From contig NZ_JAAGUY010000003.1 in NCBI RefSeq assembly GCF_010868145.1, positions 62,001 to 126,000 on the forward strand: 64,000 nucleotides of DNA, written 5' to 3'. Below are positions 43,541 through 54,064 of this stretch, piece after piece. Numbering within the stretch: position 1 is the stretch's first letter; the number at the start of each line of letters is the position of its first letter. This DNA is from Nocardia cyriacigeorgica. Lineage in GTDB: Bacteria > Actinomycetota > Actinomycetes > Mycobacteriales > Mycobacteriaceae. The translations under genes were made by a program, and so were the position numbers. Under the pieces are notes generated by a model. That model made no database searches and had not been told where the DNA came from. It worked only from the letters and a program-made list of their open reading frames with translations.

Positions 43541-44434
43541 ATGCGGGTCGATACGTCATTCCTCAGCGACGGCGTGACCTTACGCGGCTGGCTGTACCGG
43601 CCAGAGGTCACTCCGCCGACCGGTGCGCCGCTGGTCGTCATGACGCACGGGTTCGCAGGGGTCAAGGAATGGGTGGCACCCTTCGCCGAGGTGCTCAGCG
43701 CCGCGGGGCTGGCCTGCCTGGTCTATGACCATCCCGGTTTCGGGACCTCCGACGGCGCGCCTCGGTACGAGGTGGATCCGCAGGCCCAGATCGCGGGGTA
43801 CCGCGATGCCATCACCTTCGCCCAGACCCTGGAAGGCATCGATCCGGATCGGATCGGGATCTGGGGCACCAGCTACGCCGGCGCCCACGTGCTGGTCGTC
43901 GCCGCGACCGACAGGCGGGTGCGCGCCGTCGTTTCCCAGGTCCCGCTGACCAACGGCTGGGCCACCTTCAGCCGCCTCGTGCCGCCGACGATGATGTCTG
44001 CGATGCATGAGGCTATTGCCGCCGATCGGCTCGCCGTCGCCGCGGGCAAACCGCATCAGACGATCAAAGCGGCCTCCGACGACCCCACCGATATGGTCGC
44101 CATGCCAGGCATCGAGGTCTACCAGTGGCTGATGGAAAACGGGCCACAGGTCGCCACCTGGCGCAACGAGGTCACCCTGTCCAGCGTCGACAAGTTCCAG
44201 TCCTACGCTCCGGAAGCATTCGTGCGACGGGTATCGCCGACACCGCTGCTGATGGTCGTCGCCGATCACGACACCCTCACCCCCACCGATATCGCCTTGG
44301 CCACCTATCACGAGGCACTGGAGCCCAAACAGCTGGAATTGATTCCCGGCGGTCATTTCTCGGTATACGGCGAGCAGTTCGACCGGGCGGCACGTGCAGC
44401 GCGTGCCTTCCTGAGTGCTCACCTGATCGGATGA
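43541..44434 (+). CDS. Alpha/beta hydrolase
   Basis: The 297-residue protein is an alpha/beta hydrolase of the DLH/S9-like class. It has an oxyanion-hole segment (MTHGFAGVKE), the nucleophile elbow GTSYAG (Ser in WGTSYAGAH), an acid in VADHDTLTP and a catalytic His in PGGHFSVYGEQF. The substrate is unknown. The ATG at 43541 has GGAGG 5 bp upstream. Expression is probably set by the preceding TetR regulator through the palindrome that lies in front of this gene. Confidence 0.88.
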   Translation: MRVDTSFLSDGVTLRGWLYRPEVTPPTGAPLVVMTHGFAGVKEWVAPFAEVLSAAGLACLVYDHPGFGTSDGAPRYEVDPQAQIAGYRDAITFAQTLEGIDPDRIGIWGTSYAGAHVLVVAATDRRVRAVVSQVPLTNGWATFSRLVPPTMMSAMHEAIAADRLAVAAGKPHQTIKAASDDPTDMVAMPGIEVYQWLMENGPQVATWRNEVTLSSVDKFQSYAPEAFVRRVSPTPLLMVVADHDTLTPTDIALATYHEALEPKQLELIPGGHFSVYGEQFDRAARAARAFLSAHLIG

Positions 44435-44492
44435 CCGCGGTGCCCACCCGCCGCTGTGGCTCGGCGGCCGAGCCTGTACTGGAGGTCGGTCC

Positions 44493-44981
44493 ATGACGGT
44501 GCTGGCGTTGGCGATCGGTGCGAAGGTTCTCGCGGCGGGCCGGGTGCGCTCCAGCGGCACCCATGCGATCCGGTACAAACCCTTGCCGGCGGCCGAGGCG
44601 TGGTGGTCGTGCCGCGATCTATTGCTCGATGTCGCCGGTGACGACGAGATCACCGCGGTCGGTATCGCCTGCGCCGGGCGGCTCGGTGGGCCCGCGGGCA
44701 CGGCCGCGTGGGCGGGAATCCCCGGACGTTGCGGTGGATTCGGGATGGTCGCTGCGGTGCGGAAGATGTTTCCCGCCGCCGTGGTACGGATGGGCACAGA
44801 AGGGCTGTGTGCCGCGCTGGCTGCGCGGCAGCCGGGCACCGGCGGAGACGTGGAGCCGGTGCTGGCCGGTGCCGAGGTGCTCGCCATTATCGCTGAGGAA
44901 CGCTCGATCCTCAGCTGGCCGCCCGAGCAGGACGACGGCCGCCGCGCGCTGCCTCGCGGGCTCTGCGACCGGCACCGGTAG
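44493..44981 (+). CDS. Hypothetical protein before map
   Basis: The 162-residue protein is Ala/Gly-rich and soluble, with alternating strands and helices: an N-terminal [18 protein letters not shown] strand, an [14 protein letters not shown] segment and a [16 protein letters not shown] region. This pattern faintly resembles the N-terminal half of ROK/ASKHA sugar kinases, but no phosphate-binding DxGGT motif is visible, so the assignment is not safe. The ATG at 44493 follows GGAGG. It precedes map by 88 bp and may be cotranscribed. Confidence 0.65.
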   Translation: MTVLALAIGAKVLAAGRVRSSGTHAIRYKPLPAAEAWWSCRDLLLDVAGDDEITAVGIACAGRLGGPAGTAAWAGIPGRCGGFGMVAAVRKMFPAAVVRMGTEGLCAALAARQPGTGGDVEPVLAGAEVLAIIAEERSILSWPPEQDDGRRALPRGLCDRHR

Positions 44982-45069
44982 CGACGCGGGACAGACCGTG
45001 CGGGTGACGACGAGCGCGACGGCCGGTGGTGACGGCCCGCCACAGGCACGGGCCGCTAGGGTGGACCCC

Positions 45070-45933
45070 ATGTCCGTCCGCACCCGTCAGCCGCTTGTTC
45101 CCGGTACGCAATCGCCGATCCGGGAGGTTCCGCGCGCCATCGAGCGCCCGGAATACGCCTGGAAGAAGACCGTGAACGAAGGGCATGAGCCCTGGGTTCA
45201 GACGCCGGAGACGATCGAGAAGATGCGCGTCGCCGGCCGGATCGCGGCGCAGGCGCTCGAGGAGGCGGGCAAGGCGGTCGCGCCCGGCGTGACCACCGAT
45301 GAACTGGACCGGATCGCCCACGAATACCTGTGCGATCACGGCGCCTACCCGTCGACACTCGGCTACAAGGGTTTCCCGAAGTCGTGCTGCACCTCGCTGA
45401 ACGAGGTCATCTGCCACGGCATCCCGGATTCGACCGTCATCGAAGACGGTGACATTGTCAATATTGATGTCACCGCCTACATCGACGGTGTGCACGGCGA
45501 TACCAACAAGACCTACCTCGCCGGTGATGTCGACGACGAGGTGCGGCTACTGGTCGAGCGCACCGAAGAGGCCACCATGCGCGCCATCAAGGCGGTGCGG
45601 CCAGGGCGCGCGCTCAATGTCATCGGGCGCGTTATCGAGTCCTATGCCAACCGTTTCGGTTACGGCGTGGTGCGTGATTTCACCGGTCACGGTGTCGGCC
45701 CGACCTTCCACAGCGGCCTGGTGATCCTGCACTATGACCAGCCCGCGGTGGATTCGGTGATCGAGCCGGGCATGACCTTCACCATCGAGCCGATGATCAA
45801 CCTCGGCGGTATCGACTACGACATCTGGGACGACGGCTGGACCGTGGTGACCAAGGACCACAAGTGGACGGCCCAGTTCGAGCACACCCTGGTCGTCACC
45901 GAGACCGGCGCGGAAATCCTGACGCTGCCGTGA
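45070..45933 (+). CDS. map: Type I methionine aminopeptidase
   Basis: The 287-residue enzyme removes N-terminal methionine from nascent proteins. The metal ligands can be traced in the [39 protein letters not shown] and QFEHTLVVT segments. The N-terminal 40-residue extension, with PLVPG and the ERPEYAWKK segment, is typical of the actinobacterial MapB type that may bind ribosomes. ATG 45070 matches the family N-terminus. cobQ follows after 25 bp. Confidence 0.96.
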   Translation: MSVRTRQPLVPGTQSPIREVPRAIERPEYAWKKTVNEGHEPWVQTPETIEKMRVAGRIAAQALEEAGKAVAPGVTTDELDRIAHEYLCDHGAYPSTLGYKGFPKSCCTSLNEVICHGIPDSTVIEDGDIVNIDVTAYIDGVHGDTNKTYLAGDVDDEVRLLVERTEEATMRAIKAVRPGRALNVIGRVIESYANRFGYGVVRDFTGHGVGPTFHSGLVILHYDQPAVDSVIEPGMTFTIEPMINLGGIDYDIWDDGWTVVTKDHKWTAQFEHTLVVTETGAEILTLP

Positions 45934-45958
45934 ACGTGACGCCGGGCGTGGGGGTCCG

Positions 45959-47569
45959 GTGAACGGCGCGCTGCTGATCGCGGGCACCACCTCCGACGCG
46001 GGCAAAAGCGTGCTGGTGGCCGGGATCTGCCGGATGCTGGCACGGCGCGGGGTGCGGGTGGCGCCGTTCAAGGCGCAGAACATGTCGAACAACTCGGTCG
46101 TCACCCTCGACGGCGGGGAGATCGGCCGCGCCCAGGCCCTGCAGGCGCGCGCATGCGGGCTCGAGCCCAGCGTGCGGTTCAATCCGGTGCTGCTCAAGCC
46201 GGGGAGCGATCGACGGTCGCAGCTGGTGGTGCGTGGACGAGCCGTCGACACCGTCGGGGCGCGTGACTACTTCCGGCATCGGCAGTGGCTGCGCGGGGTC
46301 GTCGCGGACGAACTGGCTGCGCTGCGCGCGGATTTCGATGTGGTGATCTGCGAGGGTGCCGGCTCGCCCGCTGAAATCAATCTGCGTGCCACCGATCTGG
46401 CGAATATGGGGCTCGCCCGCGCGGCCGGGTTACCCGTGCTCGTCGTCGGCGATATCGATCGGGGCGGTGTGCTGGCGCATCTGTTCGGCACGCTGGCGAT
46501 CCTGGAACCGGAAGACCAGCAACTGATCTCCGGGTTCGTGATCAACAAATTCCGGGGCGATGTCGAGCTGCTGCGCCCCGGCCTCGACCAGCTCACCGCG
46601 CTCACCGGACGCCCGACACTCGGCGTCCTCCCGTTCAGCGACGAGCTGTGGATCGATGCCGAGGATTCACTCGGCACCATCGCCGATGCGCCCGTCGGAC
46701 GGCCACGCCCGCCCCTTGGCAGCGACTGGCTGAACGTCGCCGCGATCCGGCTGCCCCGCATCTCCAACTCCACCGATGTGGAGGCGCTGGCATGCGAACC
46801 CGGCGTCTCGGTGCGCTGGGTGAACGAGCCGTCGCGGTTGGCCGGCGCTGATCTGGTGGTACTGCCCGGCAGCAAAGCCACGGTGGACGATCTGCGCTGG
46901 TTGCGGCGGACCGGGCTGGCGGACGCGCTGCTGGCGCGCGCTGCGGTGGGCGGGCCGATCCTCGGGATCTGCGGGGGCTATCAGATGCTCGGGGCACGCA
47001 TCGTCGACCAGGTGGAATCGGCGGCGGGTCCGATCGATGGTCTTGGCCTGCTCGATCTGGAGATCGAATTCGCCGATCCCAAACTGTTGCGACGTGTCAT
47101 CGGCGTCGGCGGGGCAGGGATGGCGTTGCACGGGTATGAGATCCACCATGGGCGGGTCCATCGCACAGGGGACCCGCACTGGTTGCACATTGGCCCCGAG
47201 GTCACCGCCGATCCCGCAACCGATGTGCTGGCAGGGGCTGTGGTGGCGGCAGGCGGGGGTGCGCCGGAGGGCAGCGTGCGCGGCGCGATCTGGGGCACCC
47301 ATGTGCACGGGCTGATGGAGTCCGACGAGTTCCGTCGGGCCTGGCTCACCGAGGTTGCCGACCATGCCGGACGCACAGGATTTCGCGTCTCGCCCGACAC
47401 CTCGGTCGCGGCCGTGCGCACCGCACAACTCGATCTGCTCGCGGATCTGGTCGAGCAACACTTCGATCTGAACGCACTCGAGCAGTTGATCGCCGCCGGG
47501 GCACCTTCCGGTTTGCCGACAGTCACGACGACCAGCCCGATTTCTTCGCCGACCAGCGGTTTCGGCTGA
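45959..47569 (+). CDS. cobQ: Cobyric acid synthase
   Basis: The 536-residue glutamine amidotransferase amidates side chains b, d, e and g of adenosylcobyrinate diamide. It has an N-terminal P-loop-like ATPase domain ([28 protein letters not shown]) and a C-terminal class I glutaminase domain with the catalytic Cys in [10 protein letters not shown] and His in GTHVHGL. The GTG at 45959 lies 25 bp after map. No cobalamin riboswitch fits into that gap. It belongs with cobO and cobB farther downstream. Confidence 0.95.
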   Translation: MNGALLIAGTTSDAGKSVLVAGICRMLARRGVRVAPFKAQNMSNNSVVTLDGGEIGRAQALQARACGLEPSVRFNPVLLKPGSDRRSQLVVRGRAVDTVGARDYFRHRQWLRGVVADELAALRADFDVVICEGAGSPAEINLRATDLANMGLARAAGLPVLVVGDIDRGGVLAHLFGTLAILEPEDQQLISGFVINKFRGDVELLRPGLDQLTALTGRPTLGVLPFSDELWIDAEDSLGTIADAPVGRPRPPLGSDWLNVAAIRLPRISNSTDVEALACEPGVSVRWVNEPSRLAGADLVVLPGSKATVDDLRWLRRTGLADALLARAAVGGPILGICGGYQMLGARIVDQVESAAGPIDGLGLLDLEIEFADPKLLRRVIGVGGAGMALHGYEIHHGRVHRTGDPHWLHIGPEVTADPATDVLAGAVVAAGGGAPEGSVRGAIWGTHVHGLMESDEFRRAWLTEVADHAGRTGFRVSPDTSVAAVRTAQLDLLADLVEQHFDLNALEQLIAAGAPSGLPTVTTTSPISSPTSGFG

Positions 47570-47611
47570 CAACTCCCTATGTTTCGCGGGTCCGGTGTAG
47601 CGTCCTTCGGC

Positions 47612-48175
47612 ATGAAGTCTCGGCGGATTGCGGTCGGCGACCGGGAATGGACGGTGCGGGTCGACGGCCCGGAAACTCAGCACAGCGTCTTGCTGCTACC
47701 CGACGCGGGGGACCCGCCCGACGTCTTCGATCGGGTGTGCGCGCGGCTGCACAATTCCGATCTTCGGACCATTGCGGTGGAGACGATCGATCGACTCGAT
47801 ACCACCGGCGTCTACGCCATCCTTGACGAGCTCGGCGTGCCGTGGGTGAACGTGGCGGGCCGCGGTGCCGGGGCCAGCGTCGCCTGGCAGGTGTGCGCCA
47901 CCGGGTTCGGGCGCTTCATCAGCTTGGTCGTCGCCGACCGCGGCCATCCCGCCGTGCCGGATGCCGAGGGTGCGGTGCTCGACCCGGACTGCCGTGCGGT
48001 GGAGCTGCCCACCACGGTGCTGGTGACCAAGACGCTGCCGCGCTCGGTGGCCGACACCTCCGGCCGCTATGTCTACGGCGAGTTCCGGGTGGTCGGCGTC
48101 GACGTCGACAATGTCGCGCTCGAGGCCGACCACGAGCTGGCCACCGAGATCGTGCTACGCACCAGCCTCTGGTGA
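47612..48175 (+). CDS. Alpha/beta-hydrolase-like hypothetical protein
   Basis: The 187-residue protein resembles a truncated alpha/beta-hydrolase: SVLLLPDAGDPPDVF at the oxyanion-hole position and NVAGRGAGASVAWQ at the nucleophile elbow. The elbow reads GRGAG instead of GxSxG, so the nucleophilic serine is missing, and no catalytic His is evident. It is therefore likely catalytically inactive or has another role. The last 21 bp overlap the convergent lipase-like gene. The ATG at 47612 is chosen over an upstream ATG at 47579. Confidence 0.7.
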   Translation: MKSRRIAVGDREWTVRVDGPETQHSVLLLPDAGDPPDVFDRVCARLHNSDLRTIAVETIDRLDTTGVYAILDELGVPWVNVAGRGAGASVAWQVCATGFGRFISLVVADRGHPAVPDAEGAVLDPDCRAVELPTTVLVTKTLPRSVADTSGRYVYGEFRVVGVDVDNVALEADHELATEIVLRTSLW

Positions 48176-49225
48176 GCGGGCCTGGCTGCGGCGATAGTTC
48201 ACCAGCCAATCCAGCCAGGTATCGAGTTCCTCGAATGCCTTGGCCAATGGCTGCGCCGAGGACAGGAACACGTCATGGCGTGCGCCGTCGATCGGCACGA
48301 TCGAGGTGCGATCACCCAGGCAGCCCGCCCAGCGCTGGATCTGCCTGACATCGAGCACCGCGTCCGCCACGTCGACGGCTGGGCCGTACTTGCGGGCGAA
48401 CTTGGTCAACCGCGACCGCAGCAGCAGCGACGGCACCCCGATATCGAGACCGGCATGCAGTTGCGCGTGCCCGCGCCGGATCGCGCGCAGCCAGCCGAAG
48501 CGCACCGGGAAACCGTGCAGCGGCTTCCAGTCGAGGTTGTAATTCCACTCTCCGGACGCGGTGTGATGCAGGCTCGCGCCATAGGCGTCTGTCTTGGCCA
48601 GCGGCAGCTCATCCCTTGACCGGAACCGGCCGAGCGCGTGGATGAGCGGGGTACCGACGGTGCGGTAGTAGGACGGGCCCTGCAGGTCGAACCAGGGGCT
48701 GTTGAGCACCAGCCCGGTGATGCCCGCGGCGGCGGTGCCACCCGCCCGGTTCAACCGGTCGAGCCACAGCGGCAGCACCAGACCGCCGGTGGAATGCGCG
48801 ACCAGCAGCACCTTATTGCCGGTTTCGGCGCGGACGATGCGCAGCGCCTCGTTCAGTTCCTCGTCGTAGAGCGCCAGATCGCTGACATAGTGCGGCGTCT
48901 GCCCCTCACGCAGGGAGCGACCGCATTTGCGCAGGTCGAGTGCGTAGAAGCGGTGGCCGCGGGCGGCGAAATGCTCGGCCAGATGCTCCTGGAAGAAGTA
49001 GTCGGTGAAACCGTGCACGTAGAGCACTGCACTCGCGGTGGTCGAGGTGTCGTCACCGCCGGTGGCGGCGTGGCGCACCAGGGTGGCCACCGCCTCGCCT
49101 TCACCGTCGGGATCCGGCCCGAAGTCGAGGGTGCGCTGCTCGTAGTCGGCGCCGAGGATGTCCGGCTGCCAGTCGGCGGTCCTGGTCGCGGAGGGGGAGC
49201 CGACCGAGGTCTCGTGAGTCACCAT
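48155..49225 (-). CDS. Alpha/beta hydrolase, serine aminopeptidase S33/lysophospholipase type
   Basis: The 356-residue protein has an intact S33-type catalytic set. It shows VLYVHGFTDYFFQEHLAEHFAARGH, YALDLRKCGRS, the nucleophile elbow LVAHSTGGLV, and a GARHDVFLS segment with the catalytic His. Substrates are probably lipids or esters (inference from family). It corresponds in position to Rv2854 of mycobacteria. It is convergent with the preceding small hydrolase-like gene, overlapping it by 21 bp, and divergent from mqo. Confidence 0.88.
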   Translation of the reverse strand: MVTHETSVGSPSATRTADWQPDILGADYEQRTLDFGPDPDGEGEAVATLVRHAATGGDDTSTTASAVLYVHGFTDYFFQEHLAEHFAARGHRFYALDLRKCGRSLREGQTPHYVSDLALYDEELNEALRIVRAETGNKVLLVAHSTGGLVLPLWLDRLNRAGGTAAAGITGLVLNSPWFDLQGPSYYRTVGTPLIHALGRFRSRDELPLAKTDAYGASLHHTASGEWNYNLDWKPLHGFPVRFGWLRAIRRGHAQLHAGLDIGVPSLLLRSRLTKFARKYGPAVDVADAVLDVRQIQRWAGCLGDRTSIVPIDGARHDVFLSSAQPLAKAFEELDTWLDWLVNYRRSQARSPEAGA

Positions 49226-49508
49226 CTCAATCTAAGCGACGCCCACCCGGCAGGCGAAGCACCCGCCCATCGAGGGGGTGTAGCGACGCGCCGGGAGGAA
49301 TCTTTGTCACATTCGGCAGGTTCGTTGCTGGTCTGCGTGGTGGCGAGGTGCACAATTGGCGATAGGTGAACGGCGGGTAACCTACATCCCGCCGACGCCC
49401 GTGTCGGTCACGACGCGGGATTTCGTTACAACCGCATAGTGCCCGTGCCCAGGCGGAGCCACCGCAGCCGGTGGGACCGCGCACAAGGACAAGGAAGTCG
49501 ATCTACCC

Positions 49509-51032
49509 GTGCCGAACGCTGACCTGACTGAAAAGACCGATGTAGTACTCATCGGTGCCGGCATCATGAGCGCCACCCTGGGTGCGCTGCTTCGTCAGCT
49601 GCAGCCGGATTGGTCGATCTCGGTGTTCGAGCGTCTCGACGCCGCCGCGGCCGAGAGCAGCGACCCGTGGAACAACGCCGGCACCGGACATTCGGCGCTG
49701 TGTGAGCTCAACTACAGCCCGCAGAAGCCCGACGGCTCGGTCGACGTGAGCAAGGCCGTCGACATCAACGAGCGCTTCCAGGTCTCGCGGCAGTTCTGGG
49801 CCTACGCCGTGGAAAACGGTGTGCTCACCGATCCGTCCCGGTTCATCAACCCCATCCCGCACGTCAGCTTCACCCACGGCGCCGCCGACGTGGAGTACCT
49901 GCGCAAGCGCTACGAAGCGCTGGCGCCGCACCCGCTGTTCGCGGGTATGGAGTTCATCGACAGCCCCGACGAGTTCTCGCGCAGGCTGCCGCTGATGGCG
50001 CGTGGCCGCGACTTCTCCGACCCCGTCGCGCTGAACTGGACCGACGCGGGCACCGATATCGACTTCGGCTCGCTGACCAAGAACCTGCTCGCCTACATCG
50101 GCTCGACCGGCGCCGATATCGCCTTCGGTCATGAGGTGCGCGATCTCAGCAAGCAGTCCGACGGCACCTGGCGGGTCAAGGTGCGCAACCTGCGCACCGG
50201 CAAGTCCCGCACCGTGATCAGCAAGTTCGTCTTCGTCGGTGCCGGTGGTGGCGCGCTGCCGCTGCTGCAGAAGTCGGGCATCAAGGAGATCAAGGGCTTC
50301 GCGGGCTTCCCGGTGAGCGGCCAGTTCCTGCGTTGCACCAACCCGGATCTGATCGCCAGCCACGAGGCCAAGGTCTACGGCAAGGCCGCGGTCGGTGCCC
50401 CGCCGATGTCGGTGCCGCACTTGGATACCCGTGTCATCAACGGCAAGCCCGGCCTGTTGTTCGGCCCGTACGCGGGCTGGACCCCGATGTTCCTCAAGGA
50501 CGGTAAGTACACCGACCTGTTCAAGTCGATCCGGCCGGGCAATATCGCCCCCATGCTCGGCGTCGGTGTCACCGAACTCGGCCTGGTCAAGTACCTGGTG
50601 TCCGAGCTCGCCAAGTCGCAGGCGGGCAAGGTGTTCACGATGGAGGAATTCATCCCGCGAGCCGACGGCAACGACTGGGAGATCATCACCGCTGGTCAGC
50701 GCGTGCAGATCATCCGTCGTAAGGGCATCGGTGGTGTGCTCGAGCTCGGTACCGCCGTCATCGCGGCGCAGGACGGCACCATCGCCGGTCTGCTCGGCGC
50801 CTCCCCGGGTGCGTCCACCTGTGTGACCGCCATGCTCGATGTCCTGCAGCGTTGCTTCCCGCGCGAGTACGCCGATTGGACCCCGAAGCTGAAGGAAATG
50901 GTGCCCTCGCTCGGAGTGAAGCTCTCGGAGAACCAGGCGCTGTTCCAGGAGGTCTGGGACTGGACGACGAAGGCCCTGCAGCTCGATTCCGCCGCCACGC
51001 CGAACACCGTGGGGGTCGCGCCGACGGCGTAG
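49509..51032 (+). CDS. mqo: Malate:quinone oxidoreductase
   Basis: The 507-residue FAD enzyme oxidises malate to oxaloacetate at the membrane surface and passes electrons to menaquinone. The [19 protein letters not shown] motif, the [14 protein letters not shown] segment, [11 protein letters not shown] and PFVSGxF-like motifs ([11 protein letters not shown]) cover the whole family length. The GTG at 49509 follows a 283-bp intergenic region that likely carries its promoter. The mqo position next to the GNAT gene and chelatase matches M. tuberculosis. Confidence 0.96.
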   Translation: MPNADLTEKTDVVLIGAGIMSATLGALLRQLQPDWSISVFERLDAAAAESSDPWNNAGTGHSALCELNYSPQKPDGSVDVSKAVDINERFQVSRQFWAYAVENGVLTDPSRFINPIPHVSFTHGAADVEYLRKRYEALAPHPLFAGMEFIDSPDEFSRRLPLMARGRDFSDPVALNWTDAGTDIDFGSLTKNLLAYIGSTGADIAFGHEVRDLSKQSDGTWRVKVRNLRTGKSRTVISKFVFVGAGGGALPLLQKSGIKEIKGFAGFPVSGQFLRCTNPDLIASHEAKVYGKAAVGAPPMSVPHLDTRVINGKPGLLFGPYAGWTPMFLKDGKYTDLFKSIRPGNIAPMLGVGVTELGLVKYLVSELAKSQAGKVFTMEEFIPRADGNDWEIITAGQRVQIIRRKGIGGVLELGTAVIAAQDGTIAGLLGASPGASTCVTAMLDVLQRCFPREYADWTPKLKEMVPSLGVKLSENQALFQEVWDWTTKALQLDSAATPNTVGVAPTA

Positions 51033-51050
51033 GTGTGATAGCAAGACGCG

Positions 51051-51500
51051 ATGATGTCAACGGTTGCTCTCAAACGGTCATGGGCGCAGGATCTCGATAA
51101 CGCGACCCTGTACCAGCTGTTGAAACTTCGCGTCGAAGTGTTTGTCGTAGAACAGAAATGCGCGTACCCGGAGTTGGACGGACTCGACCTACTTCAGGAG
51201 ACGCGCCATCTGTGGCTCGACGACGAGGGTGAGGTCATCGCGACCCTGCGGCTACTCGAAGAGCACAACGAGGGCGTGAAGTCCTTCCGCATCGGACGCC
51301 TGTGTACCGCGGTTCCGGTCCGCGGGCACGGATACACCACCCGGCTGTTGCAGGCCGCGCTGGCCGAGGTCGGTTCGGCAACCGTGCGCATCAACGCGCA
51401 GACCTATCTGATCGACCTGTACCGCAAGCACGGCTTCGAGGTCGACGGCGAGGAGTTCGTCGACGACGGGGTCGCGCACGTCCCGATGCGTAAGGGGTAG
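51051..51500 (+). CDS. GNAT acetyltransferase, ElaA-like
   Basis: The 149-residue GNAT protein shows the ElaA family pattern: LYQLLKLRVEVFVVEQKCAYPELDGLD, then the acetyl-CoA region RLCTAVPVRGHGYTTRLL, and YRKHGFEVDGEEFVDDGVAHVPMR at the C-terminus. The substrate is unknown. It is 18 bp downstream of mqo and is probably cotranscribed. A 10-bp hairpin follows its stop. Mycobacteria have the same gene (Rv2851c) between mqo and the chelatase. Confidence 0.9.
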   Translation: MMSTVALKRSWAQDLDNATLYQLLKLRVEVFVVEQKCAYPELDGLDLLQETRHLWLDDEGEVIATLRLLEEHNEGVKSFRIGRLCTAVPVRGHGYTTRLLQAALAEVGSATVRINAQTYLIDLYRKHGFEVDGEEFVDDGVAHVPMRKG

Positions 51501-51504
51501 GTCG

Positions 51505-51535
51505 CGGTCGTGCATCGCTGTGCGGTGCACGACCG
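51505..51535 (+). terminator. Hairpin after the GNAT gene
   Basis: CGGTCGTGCA (51505-51514) and TGCACGACCG (51526-51535) form a perfect 10-bp stem with an 11-nt loop, just after the GNAT stop. No T-run follows. It probably separates mqo-GNAT from the chelatase gene. Confidence 0.6.
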
Positions 51536-51730
51536 GCTCACCGGATCTGACCGCCGGATCGATCACTGGATGCGATCCTCCCGTACCAGGCCGGGCGAAT
51601 GTCCGGTGCCCTGTACCGGGTGATCACGCCGCCCTTCGCCTCGGTCGGCGGTGGTGTGCCGATCGACTCCACGGCGTCGATGCCGGAGGTCGAAGTCGGT
51701 TGGATCCGCCCGGCGGCATAGAGTCGGGTT

Positions 51731-53767
51731 GTGTCCGTGTCGCATGTCGAAACCGCAGAGACGTCCTCCGCGCCTGGTACAGGCCGCCCACCGAGCGGGA
51801 CCGGTGTCGGTGACGAGGCCGGTTTCCCGTTCTCCGCGGTGGTCGGGCAGGAACGGCTGCAACTGGCGCTGATCCTCTGTGCGGTGCACCCCGGCATCGG
51901 TGGTGTGCTGGTGCGCGGGGAGAAGGGCACCGCCAAATCGACGGTGGTGCGCGCGCTGGCCCAACTGCTGCCACCGGTGGTGGACGAGACCGGAGCCCGA
52001 CCGGCCCGCCTGGTCGAGCTGCCGGTCGGCGCCACCGAAGACCGCGTGGTCGGTTCCCTGGATCTGGAGCGCGTTCTGCGTGACGGTGAGCAGGCGTTCC
52101 GGCCCGGTCTGCTGGCGGCAGCCCACCACGGCGTGCTCTACGTCGACGAGGTGAACCTGCTGCACGACCATCTGGTGGACGTGCTGCTCGACGCCGCCGC
52201 GATGGGCCGGGTGCACATCGAACGCGACGGCGTCTCACATTCGCATCCCGCGCGTTTCGTGCTGGTCGGCACGATGAACCCGGAAGAGGGTGAGCTGCGG
52301 CCACAGCTGTTGGACCGCTTCGGCCTGACCGTCGACGTGGCCGCCTCCCGCGACGTCGACGTCCGCATGGCCGTAGTGCGCCGCCGCCTCGACTACGAGG
52401 CCGATCCCGCCGGATTCGCCGCCCGCTACACCGCCGCCGACCGTGAGGTTGCCGAGCGCATCCTCACCGCGCGCGACCGGCTGCCCGAAGTCGCGCTCGA
52501 CGATGTGGAGCTGCGCCGGATCGCCGCGCTGTGCGCCGCCTTCGACGTCGACGGGATGCGCGCGGACCTGGTCGTCGCCCGCACCGCCACCGCGCACGCG
52601 GCCTGGCGCGGCAGCGCCACCGTCACCGAGGACGATGTGCGGGTCGCCGCCGAACTGGCCCTGCCGCATCGGCGCAGGCGCGATCCGTTCGACGAGCCGG
52701 GCATCAGCGAGGACCAGCTCGACGAGGCCATGCGCGACGCGGCCGAAGAAGCCGAGCGGACACCCGAACCCGAATCCGGTGCAGGCGGGACCGACACCGA
52801 GGACGCCCGCGACGAGCACGCCGGCGATTCCGCCGAACCTCAGGACGGCCCCGACGACGATCCCGACGGCGGTCCGGATTCGCCTGGCGGCGGACAGGAT
52901 TCACCGGAAGGACGCGGTACCGGCCGCACTGGGACGCCTGCGCCGTCGTCCGTGGCGCCGCCGCGTTGGGAGGTGCCCGGTGTCGGCGAGGGTGCGCCCG
53001 GCCGTCGCTCCCGGGCGCAGACCAGGCAGGGCCGGATGGTGCGTCCGGACACCGGGACGACGGGCGGTCTGCATCTGCTCGGCACGGTGTTCGCGGCAGC
53101 GCCGCATCAGCGGGCGCGTGGCCGGGCGAGCGGGCCGCTGCGGTTCGAATCAGACGATCTACGTGGCGCCTATCGCGAAGGGCGCGAAGGCAATCTGGTC
53201 GTGTTCGTGGTCGATGCCTCCGGCTCGATGTCGGCACGGGATCGCTTGTCGGCGGTCACCGGTGCGGTGGTCAGCCTGCTGCGCGACGCCTATCAGCGCC
53301 GGGACAAGGTCGCGGTGATCACCGTGCGCGGCGCCGACGCGGAGCTGGTGCTGCCGCCGACGTCGTCGGTCGATATCGCGGTGCGACGGCTGTCCGGAAT
53401 GCGTACAGGTGGAAAGACTCCGCTCGCCGCAGGTTTGCTGAAGGCGCGCGAGGTCGTGGCTCGCGAGCGGGTCCGCGATCCGCGCCGCCGCCCGATGCTG
53501 GTGCTGCTCACCGACGGCCGCGCCACCGGCGGCACCGACCCGGTGATTCGTGCACGCGCCGCAGCCCGGCTGCTCGCCATGGACGCGGTCACGGCGATGG
53601 TCGTCGATTGCGAACGCGGGATGATCCGGCTCGGCCTCGCCGCCGAACTGGCTCGTGAACTGCGTGGTGAATGTGTGCGATTGGGTGAGCTGACCGGTGA
53701 TGCGGTTGCGGGTGTGGTGCGGGAGTCGGCGAGGGCGACCGATACAGGGGGCGGCCGGGCGGCGTGA
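51731..53767 (+). CDS. Magnesium/cobalt chelatase-type AAA-VWA fusion protein
   Basis: The 678-residue protein joins a ChlI/BchI-like AAA+ domain to a ChlD-like half. Walker A is GEKGTAKST (63-71) and Walker B is [11 protein letters not shown] long acidic, proline/glycine-rich linker (about 340-430) leads to a VWA domain with the MIDAS motif DASGSMS at residue 495. These proteins serve as ATPase subunits of metal chelatases; with cobO and cobB downstream, cobalt insertion is likely, but the large CobN subunit is not in the window. The start may be GTG 51731 or GTG 51737. Confidence 0.9.
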   Translation: MSVSHVETAETSSAPGTGRPPSGTGVGDEAGFPFSAVVGQERLQLALILCAVHPGIGGVLVRGEKGTAKSTVVRALAQLLPPVVDETGARPARLVELPVGATEDRVVGSLDLERVLRDGEQAFRPGLLAAAHHGVLYVDEVNLLHDHLVDVLLDAAAMGRVHIERDGVSHSHPARFVLVGTMNPEEGELRPQLLDRFGLTVDVAASRDVDVRMAVVRRRLDYEADPAGFAARYTAADREVAERILTARDRLPEVALDDVELRRIAALCAAFDVDGMRADLVVARTATAHAAWRGSATVTEDDVRVAAELALPHRRRRDPFDEPGISEDQLDEAMRDAAEEAERTPEPESGAGGTDTEDARDEHAGDSAEPQDGPDDDPDGGPDSPGGGQDSPEGRGTGRTGTPAPSSVAPPRWEVPGVGEGAPGRRSRAQTRQGRMVRPDTGTTGGLHLLGTVFAAAPHQRARGRASGPLRFESDDLRGAYREGREGNLVVFVVDASGSMSARDRLSAVTGAVVSLLRDAYQRRDKVAVITVRGADAELVLPPTSSVDIAVRRLSGMRTGGKTPLAAGLLKAREVVARERVRDPRRRPMLVLLTDGRATGGTDPVIRARAAARLLAMDAVTAMVVDCERGMIRLGLAAELARELRGECVRLGELTGDAVAGVVRESARATDTGGGRAA

Positions 53768-54064
53768 ATACGTGATGCGGCACGACGGCTGGTCGGGTGG
53801 GTGCCTGCCCGGACGGAGCGGAACGCGGCGCAAACAAGACGCCATGTGCTCGGCCGCAGCGGGTCCGGCGGTCAGGATGGTCGGCCGCGTCGTCGACCGA
53901 GGCAACTGATGCGGCACGGAGATCGCCACTTCCAGCGGAATCCGGCTCGATGCGAGTCGGCTGTACGCGGGAAGGTCGGCCTATCTCTGAGCCGGCTGCG
54001 ATGCGTCCGACCGCACGACAGCGCGCACGAGAGAACGAAACACAGTAACCAGCGAGGAGATTCG

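Noticed and set aside
47612..49225. Tandem hydrolases as a catabolic pair
   Set aside because: The genes are convergent and the first lacks a nucleophile; there is no sign of a shared pathway.
53768..54064. Possible cobalamin riboswitch before cobO
   Set aside because: A GGGAAGGT stretch and GCCACTT are present, but the B12-box and the conserved GGTG..TCCG..GCCACTG order are not. I could not align the core.
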